DNA of 64,000 nucleotides from Lysobacteraceae bacterium (GTDB lineage: Bacteria; Pseudomonadota; Gammaproteobacteria; Xanthomonadales; Rhodanobacteraceae): NCBI GenBank assembly GCA_021372495.1, contig JAJFUF010000006.1:124001-188000 (forward strand). Reading direction: 5' to 3'. Position numbers and translations under genes: made by a program. Shown piece after piece: positions 56,821 through 64,000 of the stretch (positions within the stretch are counted from its first letter, which is position 1; each line of letters starts with the position of its first letter). The notes beneath the pieces are model-generated. The model did no database searches, was not told where the DNA came from, and saw only the letters and a list, made by a program, of their open reading frames with translations.

Positions 56821-58386
56821 TCAGGCCTCGAGGGCCCTCCTCAAGCCCTCAAGCTGCCGCTCGTAGTGCCTCCACTCGCCGAATGACCGGGCGTGGATGG
56901 GTTCACGTACCTGCACCATGCTGAGGGTCGCGACCGCCGACTTGTTGCGGGTCAGGTCCACGCAGCCCGGCTCCCATTCCAGTCCGCAGAAGTCGAGCAC
57001 CTTGCGGGCGGTCGCCTCAGGCTCGCGTACGAGGTCGGCGTACGGCACGGCCAGCAACTGCCCGGGCATCGCTGCGTGCCAGTGCGCCATCACGCGGCGG
57101 TACTGGCGATAGTGGGCGGCCAAGGCGTCGAGGTTGTAGGTGTAGGGGAACCGGTCGCTGAACTGCGTGCGGAAGTTCGAGAAGCACACGTCCATCGGCT
57201 CGCGCACCAAATGAAGGATGCGCGCTTGCGGCAGCGCCCGGCGGATGAGACCGGCGACCATCCAGTTGCGCGGCAGCTTGTCGATAAAGAACGAGCGACC
57301 CCGGGCACGCCACTGGGTCTGTGCCAGGTAGCGCCGGCCGATCTCCACGTAGTCGAGGCCAGGCAGGCGTTGCAGCATGTGGTCGTCCAGCGTGAAGCGA
57401 TGATCCGCGGCCCAGCGCAGTTGCATGCCGAAATCGTCGAGCTCGCCCGCCGATGTCACGCGGGAGTGATTGCTCAGTATGCGATCGAGCAACGTCGTAC
57501 CCGACCTCATCATCCCGAGGATGAAGATGGGCTGCGGCCCTTCGTGCTGCACTTCGACCGGTTTCAGGAAATCGGACGTACACAGATCGATGAGCCGATC
57601 GAAAAGACGGCGTTCGTACTCGGCATCGTAGCGAAGCTGCGCGTACATGATCGCGTTGGCCCGCTCAAGCGCCTCCCACGCCTCCTCGTAGCGCCCCAGG
57701 TCCTCGAGTTCCTTGTAGCGGGCGAACTCGAGCGCAGCATGGTCTTCCCAGCCTTGCGCCATCCCCGAGATCGCACGGAGACGCGCAGCGAGATCGTCCA
57801 GGTGATTGCTTTCGGGCGTCTGTTTGCGCAGCCGGGACAATGCCAGAGCCGCACGGCCGAACATCGGAGCCTGGCGCAGGCAGGCTTCGAACTCTCTCTC
57901 CGCATCCTGCATGCGACCGTTGAAGGTCGATTCAACCCCTCGATAAAAATGGAAGTCCGGTGTGTCGACGCCTGCCGCCGCAGCACGATCGAGGAGACTC
58001 AGCGCCTCGGCATGCTCGTTCACCATTTGCCTCGACAAGGCAAGGCGGACCAGGGTCTGGCCGTCGCGCAGGTTCGCCAATGCCGGATGGTTGAGGCAAT
58101 CCCGGGCGGCCACGACCTCTCCGACCTGCAGAAGTGTCGCCACCACATCCACCACTACCGTCGGGTCGGCCTCGCGCGGAGTGTTGCGGGCGGCGTCCAG
58201 CGCGTGGCGGACTGCATCACGCAACGAGCCCTCGGCCCAGGCGACCCGCCCTACGGCCAGGTGGGCCTGTAGATGGGTTGGATCCCGCAACAACAACGAC
58301 TCCAGCGCCGCCCTCGCCGGCCCGAACTGTCGTTCGGCCAGATAGCGCTGCGCGCGTTGCCACTGGCGGTCAATGCGGTCGGTCAT
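56821..58386 (-). CDS. TPR-repeat sulfotransferase (copy 4)
   Basis: 521 aa. Shorter TPR array (about 1-250) and a sulfotransferase domain with ILGMMRSGTTLLDRILS (about 291), Glu in SAGELDDFG and HLVREPMDVCFSNFRTQF. MMRSG replaces the usual MPRSG; the P-to-M change next to the loop Arg is the main deviation. It lies upstream of the TonB-receptor gene on the same strand with about 350 bases between, so it is likely a separate transcript. Start ATG 58386. Confidence 0.86.
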   Translation of the reverse strand: MTDRIDRQWQRAQRYLAERQFGPARAALESLLLRDPTHLQAHLAVGRVAWAEGSLRDAVRHALDAARNTPREADPTVVVDVVATLLQVGEVVAARDCLNHPALANLRDGQTLVRLALSRQMVNEHAEALSLLDRAAAAGVDTPDFHFYRGVESTFNGRMQDAEREFEACLRQAPMFGRAALALSRLRKQTPESNHLDDLAARLRAISGMAQGWEDHAALEFARYKELEDLGRYEEAWEALERANAIMYAQLRYDAEYERRLFDRLIDLCTSDFLKPVEVQHEGPQPIFILGMMRSGTTLLDRILSNHSRVTSAGELDDFGMQLRWAADHRFTLDDHMLQRLPGLDYVEIGRRYLAQTQWRARGRSFFIDKLPRNWMVAGLIRRALPQARILHLVREPMDVCFSNFRTQFSDRFPYTYNLDALAAHYRQYRRVMAHWHAAMPGQLLAVPYADLVREPEATARKVLDFCGLEWEPGCVDLTRNKSAVATLSMVQVREPIHARSFGEWRHYERQLEGLRRALEA

Positions 58387-58526
58387 GTCGACAACTGTCC
58401 TGTCCCCGCGAAACTGGTACCAGGGACCCCCAAAGGTCCGGCCGCGGACAATAACAGACCGCCGTCCGGGTCAGGCCGAGGATGGGCAGCGAGCCAAAGC
58501 GGCCGCGATAATGACGAGCGGATCGC

Positions 58527-59525
58527 TTACAGGTCCTGGTGGTACTGGACGTAAGGGACGCGGGTCTGGTCGGATGGATTGGAGCCCGGCGCGGCCAGCG
58601 GCGGGGTGCCCGAGGACCAGACGTTCTGGGCGCCGATGCTGAGCTCGCCCTGCCACGGCAGGCGCAGGGTGACGCCGAGGTCGATCGCGGTCCAGCGCTG
58701 GCCGGGGCCGGCGATGCCGGACCCGGCCGAGGGCTCCAGCATGCGGCCGACGATGTTGCCGCTCAGGCGGCCGCGATCCAGGCCGAGACTCAGGGTCTTG
58801 CTGTCGAAGCTGTCGCCGCCGGGGGTGAGCTGCGGCAGCACGCGGACGCGACCGACGCCCGCGCCGATATCGAACCGCGTGTCGTCGCCGAGAAGCAGCT
58901 GGCCGCGGGCGTTCAGGCTGTCGCTGCCGTCGATGCCGCCCACCGGCAGTCCGGGGGCCAGGATCGGCAGTTGCGGCACGATCTGCGGCAGCGCGCCGCC
59001 GCGAGCGGTTCCCGTATGGGTCAACCCCAGCGACAGGTCGAGGCCGAAGCGGCCGGCGCCGTACCCGGCACCCAGCTCGGTACCGAGCAGGGACAGGCCG
59101 TTGCCGCCCACGCAGATGCTGTGTTCAACGCCCGGCTGGGCCGGCACGCAGCCGGCAGCGGCGGCGTTCGACCACGTCGCCTGCGAAACTCCCGCGCGCA
59201 GGTAGGTCTGCGGCGTGACGTCCAGCCTGAGGCCGCCGCTCAAAAAAGACGTCGCGCCGATCAGCCGGTAGTCCAGCGGGCTGCCGATCTGCGGCGCCGC
59301 CGGCTGCAGCGGTCCGGGTTGCGCCTGCCCCGCCGCGACCAGCGCGAGCACGCGCCCGTCGGGCGAGCGCCACAGGGGCAGGTAGACGCCCGGAGCCACT
59401 TCGGCGACCTGGTTCAGCGGAACCGCCTTCCCGTGCGCAGCCACGGGCGCCTGCCCCCAGGCCGCGAAGGGCAGGGTCAGCAACAGGACCAGCGGAAGGA
59501 CAGGACGCAACATCGTCGAGGGCAT
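58527..59525 (-). CDS. Secreted protein of unknown function, possibly a beta-barrel
   Basis: About 332 aa with an N-terminal signal peptide (LRPVLPLVLLLTLPFAAWGQ). The rest is rich in short alternating strands (SGGLRLDVTPQTYLRAGVS, GRFGLDLSLGLTHTG, FDIGAGVGRVRVLPQL, WTAIDLGVTLRLPW, ELSIGAQNVW) suggesting an outer-membrane barrel, with one cysteine pair about residues 120-135. I do not recognise a family. The start is ATG 59525 or ATG 59513. A perfect TATAAT (minus strand) lies 59 bases upstream. Confidence 0.7.
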   Translation of the reverse strand: MPSTMLRPVLPLVLLLTLPFAAWGQAPVAAHGKAVPLNQVAEVAPGVYLPLWRSPDGRVLALVAAGQAQPGPLQPAAPQIGSPLDYRLIGATSFLSGGLRLDVTPQTYLRAGVSQATWSNAAAAGCVPAQPGVEHSICVGGNGLSLLGTELGAGYGAGRFGLDLSLGLTHTGTARGGALPQIVPQLPILAPGLPVGGIDGSDSLNARGQLLLGDDTRFDIGAGVGRVRVLPQLTPGGDSFDSKTLSLGLDRGRLSGNIVGRMLEPSAGSGIAGPGQRWTAIDLGVTLRLPWQGELSIGAQNVWSSGTPPLAAPGSNPSDQTRVPYVQYHQDL

Positions 59526-59583
59526 GATTATTGCTGTGCATGATCGACCGCCACCGCGGCGGCCGGTTCCAGCACGTCGTCGA

Positions 59584-59589
59584 ATTATA
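59584..59589 (-). promoter_or_regulatory. -10 box of the secreted-protein gene
   Basis: TATAAT on the minus strand in the only A/T-rich stretch of the divergent region (59584-59612). A weak CTGTTA-type -35 could lie 18 bases upstream. Confidence 0.5.
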
Positions 59590-59703
59590 CGCATCTTTAC
59601 GTTTTACTAACAGACGGAGACGTGCGCGGGCTCACAGCTTCGTCGGTGCGAGGCACCGCCCCCGGCGCTACACTGCCGGCCAACACCCGGCGCGAACAAA
59701 TCG

Positions 59704-62625
59704 ATGACGCCAGCGTATCCCGCACTCTCGGCAGGGGTCACGAGCGTGGGCGGGGCGGATGCCTCGTCCGGGGACACGATCGAAGCCCTGCTGGCCGTCG
59801 ATACCCAGGCCGCCGTCGAGGCCGCCTGTCAGGCGTACGCTCGCGCGCGCTTCCCCGACACCGAGCTGCACTTCGCCCCGGCGCAGCCGTCGCAAACCCC
59901 CGCCGGCACGCTGCTCGACCGGCATGGCGAGGCGGGCCGCACCCGGCTGCGCCTGGCGCTGGGCGCCGGCCTGCCGCTGGCGCTGGACGTGGCGTTCCCG
60001 GGCGAGAGCCCGCGCCTGGACCTGCTGACCGCGCTGGCGCAGCTCGCCCGATTGGGCGGACTGCGGCTCGGCACCCTCGCCGAGCTGGCGCGGTTGCGCG
60101 AGGCGGTCGCCCGCCTGGAGCAGGCCGAACGCCTGCAGCGCGCGCTGTACGCGATCGCCGACCAGGCCAGCGGCGACCGCGAGATGGGCGAGGTGATGCG
60201 CGCGCTGCACGGCATCGTCGGCAGCCTGATGTACGCGGAGAACTTCTACATCGCGCTGCACGACCCGGCCCGCGACACCCTGCGCTTCGCCTACTACGTC
60301 GACATCGCCGACCGCGACCCGCCCGACTCCTCCCGCGATTACCCGCTGGAGGAGATGCGCCACAGCCTCACCTGGCACGTGATCCGCCGCGGCGAGTCGC
60401 TGATGGGCTCGATGGAGCAGCTCGCCGCCCAGGTCGACGGTCCGCTCGCCGCGACCGGCCCCGACTGCGTGGACTGGCTCGGCGTGCCGCTGCTGCACGG
60501 CCAGCAGGTGGCCGGCGTGGTGGTCGTGCAGAGCTATACCGAAGAGGCGCGCTACAGCGAGCAGGACAAGGCCCTGCTCACCTATGTCGCCCAGCACATC
60601 CAGACGGCGCTGGAACGCCGCCAGGCGCACCAGGAACTGGAGCGCCGCGTCGCCGAGCGCACCGAGGCGCTGCGCGAGGCCAACCGCGTGCTGCAGCAGC
60701 AGGTACTGGAGCGCCAGCGCGGCGAGCGCCTGCAGGCGGCGCTGTTCCGCATTGCCGAGCTGGCCGGCACCACCGAGAGCATCGAGGAATTCTACGCGGC
60801 GGTGCACCGCGTGATCGGCGGCCTGCTGTACGCGCGCAACTTCTATATCGCGCTGCTCTCGGACGACCAGAGCGAGCTGAACTTCCCCTACTCGGTGGAC
60901 GAGTTCGACGCATCGCGCCAGCCGCGCCGGATCGGTCGCGGCCTTACCGAATACGTGCTGCGCCACGGCACCGCCCTGCTCGCCCACACCGGCGACATCG
61001 AGCGCCTGTGCGCCAGCGGCGAGCTGGTGCAAAGCGGCGCGCAGTCGGTGTACTGGCTGGGTGTGCCGCTGGTCTGCGAGGAGCGCACGGTCGGCGTGCT
61101 GGCGGTGCAAAGCTACAGCGAGGAACACCGCTACAGCCAGCGCGACCAGGAACTGCTCACCTTCGTGTCCTACCACATCGCCAACGCGCTGGAGCGACGG
61201 CGCGCGGCGGAATCGCTGAAGCAGGCCAACACCGAACTCGAGCGGCGCGTCAGCGAGCGCACCCGCGCGCTGGCGCTGGCCAATCGCGACCTGCGCGAGC
61301 AGATCGCCGAGCGCGAGCGCATCGAGCGCCGCCTCAAGCACGAGACCCTGCACGACTCGCTGACCGGCCTGCCCAACCGCAGCCTGCTGATCCAGCGTCT
61401 GGAGCGCGCGCTCGGCCGCTACCACGAGGACGCGGCGCGCCAGTTCGCCGTGCTGTTCCTCGATCTCGACCGTTTCAAGGTGATCAACGACTCGGTCGGC
61501 CACCTGATCGGCGACGACCTGCTGTTCCAGGCCGGCGGCCGCATCCGCGCCTGCCTGAAGTCGCAGGACGTGGTCGCGCGCCTCGGCGGCGACGAATTCG
61601 CCGTGCTGCTGGAAGACATCGGCGACGCCGAGGACGCCTGCAAGGTGTCGCAGCGCATCATCGACGAGCTGAACGCGCCGTTCCGGCTCGGCGCCAAGGA
61701 GCTGTTCACCTCGACTTCGATCGGCATCGCGCTGGCGGCGCCGCACTACCGCCGGCCGGAGGAACTGCTGCGCGACGCCGACTCGGCGATGTACCGCGCC
61801 AAGGACGAGGGCCGCCAGCGCTACGCGCTGTTCGACGAGCGCCTGCGGCGCGAGGCGGTCAGCCTGCTGGAAATCGAGAACGACCTGCGCCGCGCGCTGG
61901 CGCGCGGCGAATTCGAGCCGCACTTCCAGCCGATCGTGCGCCTGCAGGACGCAGGCACCGTCGGCTACGAGGCGCTGCTGCGCTGGCGCCATCCCGAGCG
62001 CGGCCTGCTGCTGCCGATCGACTTCCTCGCCATCGCCGAGGACAACGGTTCCGCCGAGGCGATCGACTGGAAGGTATTCGAGCAGGTGTTCGCGGCGACG
62101 CCCGCGCTCACCGCCACCGGCGCATTCGTCAGCATCAACCTGTCCGGCCGCCATTTCCGTTCGGTCGACCTCGACCGCCGCCTGCTCGGGCTGATGGCGG
62201 AGCACGGCGTCGTCGCGCAGCGCGTGCGCATCGAGGTCACCGAGCGCGCGCTGCTGGAGAATCCGGCGCGGGTCAAGCGCACGCTTGAGACCCTGCGCTC
62301 GCACGGCATCGGTGTGGCGCTGGACGATTTCGGCACCGGCTACTCCTCGCTCAGCTACCTGCACCAGTACCCGATGCAGGCGCTCAAGATCGACCGCTCG
62401 TTCGTCGCCGACCTGCCCACTGACGGCGAGGGCGGCAGCAGCGCGGTGGTGCGCGCGATCCTGGCCATGGCCGGTTCGCTGGGCATGCAGACGATCGCCG
62501 AGGGCATCGAGCAGGAAGGCCAGCGCGCCGCGCTGCAACGCATGGGCTGCGGCTTCGGGCAGGGCTTCCTGTTCGGCCAGGCGCAGCCGGCCGCGGCCTG
62601 GCTGTCGCCGCAGGCGGCGGTCTGA
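59704..62625 (+). CDS. Tandem-GAF diguanylate cyclase/phosphodiesterase (GGDEF-EAL)
   Basis: 973-aa cytoplasmic c-di-GMP enzyme. N-terminal region (~1-120, unassigned); GAF 1 (about 135-300); coiled coil; GAF 2 (about 340-500), a duplicate of GAF 1 with shared ERLQxAL..IA..A and NFYIAL; second coiled coil; GGDEF domain with intact RLGGDEF (about 627) and a degenerate I-site KSQD in place of RxxD; EAL domain with YEALLRW (about 755), INLSG, EVTERAL, DDFGTGYSSL, LKIDRSFV, so probably active phosphodiesterase. No membrane span. A -10-like TACACT (59669-59674) lies 30 bases before the start. Confidence 0.93.
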   Translation: MTPAYPALSAGVTSVGGADASSGDTIEALLAVDTQAAVEAACQAYARARFPDTELHFAPAQPSQTPAGTLLDRHGEAGRTRLRLALGAGLPLALDVAFPGESPRLDLLTALAQLARLGGLRLGTLAELARLREAVARLEQAERLQRALYAIADQASGDREMGEVMRALHGIVGSLMYAENFYIALHDPARDTLRFAYYVDIADRDPPDSSRDYPLEEMRHSLTWHVIRRGESLMGSMEQLAAQVDGPLAATGPDCVDWLGVPLLHGQQVAGVVVVQSYTEEARYSEQDKALLTYVAQHIQTALERRQAHQELERRVAERTEALREANRVLQQQVLERQRGERLQAALFRIAELAGTTESIEEFYAAVHRVIGGLLYARNFYIALLSDDQSELNFPYSVDEFDASRQPRRIGRGLTEYVLRHGTALLAHTGDIERLCASGELVQSGAQSVYWLGVPLVCEERTVGVLAVQSYSEEHRYSQRDQELLTFVSYHIANALERRRAAESLKQANTELERRVSERTRALALANRDLREQIAERERIERRLKHETLHDSLTGLPNRSLLIQRLERALGRYHEDAARQFAVLFLDLDRFKVINDSVGHLIGDDLLFQAGGRIRACLKSQDVVARLGGDEFAVLLEDIGDAEDACKVSQRIIDELNAPFRLGAKELFTSTSIGIALAAPHYRRPEELLRDADSAMYRAKDEGRQRYALFDERLRREAVSLLEIENDLRRALARGEFEPHFQPIVRLQDAGTVGYEALLRWRHPERGLLLPIDFLAIAEDNGSAEAIDWKVFEQVFAATPALTATGAFVSINLSGRHFRSVDLDRRLLGLMAEHGVVAQRVRIEVTERALLENPARVKRTLETLRSHGIGVALDDFGTGYSSLSYLHQYPMQALKIDRSFVADLPTDGEGGSSAVVRAILAMAGSLGMQTIAEGIEQEGQRAALQRMGCGFGQGFLFGQAQPAAAWLSPQAAV

Positions 62626-62628
62626 ACC

Positions 62629-62654
62629 GCCCGCCCCGCCTTCGCGGGGGCGGG
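62629..62654. terminator. Hairpin between the convergent GGDEF-EAL gene and hslO
   Basis: CCCGCCCCGC ... GCGGGGGCGGG stem with one bulge and a loop of about 5 bases, directly after the GGDEF-EAL stop. No U-tract on either side, so it is a GC hairpin that may slow transcription from both directions. Confidence 0.45.
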
Positions 62655-62704
62655 ATCCGCGCGGCAACGCCGGCGAGCGCGCCGCTTGCGCCGGCGTCCC
62701 GCGG

Positions 62705-63601
62705 CTAGTGCGACAGCGGCGAAGCCGGCGCGGCCGGCGTCGCGCTGAGCAGCCGTTCGGCGTCGACGCGGTCGAACAGGTAGCGGCTGGCGCAGAACTC
62801 GCAGGTCACCTCGATCTCGCCGTCGCGCGCCGCGAGCGCGGCCTCGACCTCGTCGCGGCCGAGCGCGCGCAGCACGTGCTCGACGCGTTCGCGCGAGCAG
62901 CCGCAGCCGAACGTCAACGGCCGCGCCTGGAACAGGCGCACGCCCTCCTCGTGGTAGAGCCGGCGCAGCAGCGTCTCGACCGGCAACCGCAGCAGTTCTT
63001 CCTCGCCGAGCGTGGCGGTAAGGTGGCCGACGCGCGCCCAGGCGTCGTCGTCGACCTCGGCCGCACGGCCGCCCTCGCGCGGCAACCGCTGCAGCATCAG
63101 CGCGGCGGCGCGCTCGCCGTCCGCGGCCAGCACGATGCGCGTCGGCATCTGCTCGGAGCGCTCGAAGTAGCCTTCCAGCAACTGCGCGAACGGCGCGGCC
63201 TCGACCGCGACCAGCCCCTGGTAGCGCTGCTGCCCGGGCTCGGTACCGCCGATCGTGATCGCCAGCAGCGCCTGCGGCAGCGCGCCCAGGTCCAACGGCT
63301 CCGCCAGCGCGCCTTCCCAGCGCGCCAATCCGCGCAGGCGACCCTGGTCGCTGCATTCGGCGAACAGCAGGCGCAGCGCACCCTGGCTTTTGAGTTCCAG
63401 CGACAGGCTGCCGCGCAGCTTGATGTTGCCGGTCAGCAGCGCGCTCGCCGCCAGCGCCTCGCCCAGCAGCCGCCGCAGCGGCGGCGGGTAGTCGGCGCGG
63501 CCGGCGACTTCCCGCCAGACGCCCGACAATTGCACGAGCACCCCGCGCACGCCGGCGCGTTCGATCAGGAAACGGTGCAGGACATCGCTGGCGGGGGACA
63601 C
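62705..63601 (-). CDS. hslO: Redox-regulated molecular chaperone Hsp33
   Basis: 298 aa from GTG 63601 (SPASDVLHRFLIERAGVRG, the normal N-terminus). Cytoplasmic holdase activated by oxidation and unfolding. The zinc redox switch CGC...CEFC (C-x-C, ~27 residues, C-x-x-C, about 235-268) is intact. Other landmarks are YPPPLRRLLGEALAASALL and GNIKLRGSLSLELKSQG. An ATG at 63685 would give 326 aa, but the additional residues are Pro/Arg-rich and unlike the family. C-terminal tail of ~24 residues follows the zinc centre. Confidence 0.93.
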   Translation of the reverse strand: MSPASDVLHRFLIERAGVRGVLVQLSGVWREVAGRADYPPPLRRLLGEALAASALLTGNIKLRGSLSLELKSQGALRLLFAECSDQGRLRGLARWEGALAEPLDLGALPQALLAITIGGTEPGQQRYQGLVAVEAAPFAQLLEGYFERSEQMPTRIVLAADGERAAALMLQRLPREGGRAAEVDDDAWARVGHLTATLGEEELLRLPVETLLRRLYHEEGVRLFQARPLTFGCGCSRERVEHVLRALGRDEVEAALAARDGEIEVTCEFCASRYLFDRVDAERLLSATPAAPASPLSH

Positions 63602-63778
63602 GGGCGGAGCAACCTCGCAACTGTCGGGTGGAGCCGGGCGGCGAACCCGCCGCGGCCGTGCCGGGCGCGGCCCGGCGTCCCGCATAGGTAGGGTGGCGCG
63701 CGGCCGATTGCAACCGCGGCGGCGGCGCTCCGCCGGCCGCGAGGCCGCGCGACCCGCCGCCGCGGCGCCCGACGCGTC

Positions 63779-63784
63779 TATACT
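63779..63784 (+). promoter_or_regulatory. -10 box of mtgA
   Basis: TATACT, 38 bases upstream of the mtgA ATG; no clear -35 is visible. Confidence 0.4.
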
Positions 63785-63821
63785 TCTTCGCGCGCCGGCC
63801 GATCCGGCGTTCTCGGGAACC

Positions 63822-64000
63822 ATGGGAACCTCCTCACGCGGACTCGCGCGGCGCCTGCTGCGCACGCTCGGCTTCGCCGTCCTCGCCTGGGTCGCGCTGA
63901 CCTGGGCGCTGGTGCTGCTGCTGCGCTACGTGCCGCCGTGGACCAGCGCGTTCATGGTCGAGCGCCGCATCGCCGCGCTGCTGCACGGCGAACACGACTT
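63822..64000 (+). CDS. mtgA: Monofunctional peptidoglycan transglycosylase MtgA (5' end only)
   Basis: First 59 codons; the gene leaves the window on the right. One N-terminal transmembrane helix (about 14-36), followed by LRYVPPWTSAFMVERR, the linker pattern found in MtgA before the GT51 domain. The catalytic part is not in the window, so this rests on the linker match and topology. Confidence 0.8.
   Translation, partial: MGTSSRGLARRLLRTLGFAVLAWVALTWALVLLLRYVPPWTSAFMVERRIAALLHGEHD

Noticed and set aside
63602..63821. N-terminal extension of hslO to ATG 63685 or further
   Set aside because: Extra residues are Pro/Arg-rich and outside the Hsp33 family pattern; GTG 63601 gives the normal N-terminus.

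Overview
The window is a very GC-rich, densely coded chromosomal segment of a gammaproteobacterium. It most likely belongs to the order Lysobacterales (Xanthomonadales), in or near Rhodanobacteraceae/Lysobacteraceae. This rests on recognised gene content rather than a database search: adjacent type II secretion gspE-gspF, the block xerD / RDD protein / lptG-lptF / pepA / holC, a metX-metB-hom operon behind a SAM-I riboswitch, a GTP-type PEP carboxykinase, many large TonB-receptor and TPR-sulfotransferase genes, and intergenic palindromic repeats of the kind common in that order. I see no rRNA, tRNA, CRISPR array, prophage or intact insertion sequence.

Layout. 1-2260: gspF (cut by the window edge) and gspE on the minus strand. 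2712-6140: three exported proteins on the plus strand (EXORDIUM-like protein, SnoaL/DUF4440-like protein, M28 lipoprotein peptidase). 6325-11945, minus: EamA exporter, purL, dsbC. 12123-14675: P-type cation ATPase. 14704-20674: xerD, RDD protein, lptG-lptF, pepA, holC. 20894-24457: giant hybrid sensor kinase whose 3' end lies in a 120-bp tandem duplication. 24745-26502: overlapping yceI-cytochrome b561-yceI trio. 26735-32832: group II decarboxylase, small glutaredoxin-like protein, L-serine dehydratase, a fragment of a type III restriction subunit, and an APC amino-acid transporter. 33002-36666: methionine/threonine branch operon metX-metB-hom with promoter, tandem AGACGT boxes and a SAM-I riboswitch. 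36907-38508: prfC. 38515-43146: a lipid operon (hydrolase, fadE, hotdog thioesterase-like) opposite a TetR regulator, with two matching palindromes between them. 43229-47990: pckG, HDAC-family deacetylase, an ECF sigma factor with a probable membrane anti-sigma, and a DUF4097 exported protein. 48259-58386: four TPR-sulfotransferase genes around one TonB-dependent receptor. 58527-63601: secreted hypothetical protein, tandem-GAF GGDEF-EAL protein, hslO. 63822-64000: start of mtgA.

How the genes work together. Most of the window is housekeeping: purine synthesis, LPS export, oxidative protein folding, chromosome dimer resolution, replication, translation termination, gluconeogenesis and envelope maintenance. 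The accessory interest lies in three places: (i) the TPR-sulfotransferase/TonB-receptor cluster, which may be an uncharacterised PAPS-dependent surface-modification and uptake locus; (ii) layered regulatory DNA (SAM-I riboswitch plus tandem boxes at metX; a twin-palindrome, apparently leaderless promoter at the TetR/fadE divergon; a terminator U-tract that abuts a start codon); and (iii) repeat-derived structures (heptamer arrays, paired inverted elements, 120-bp duplication) at gene ends.
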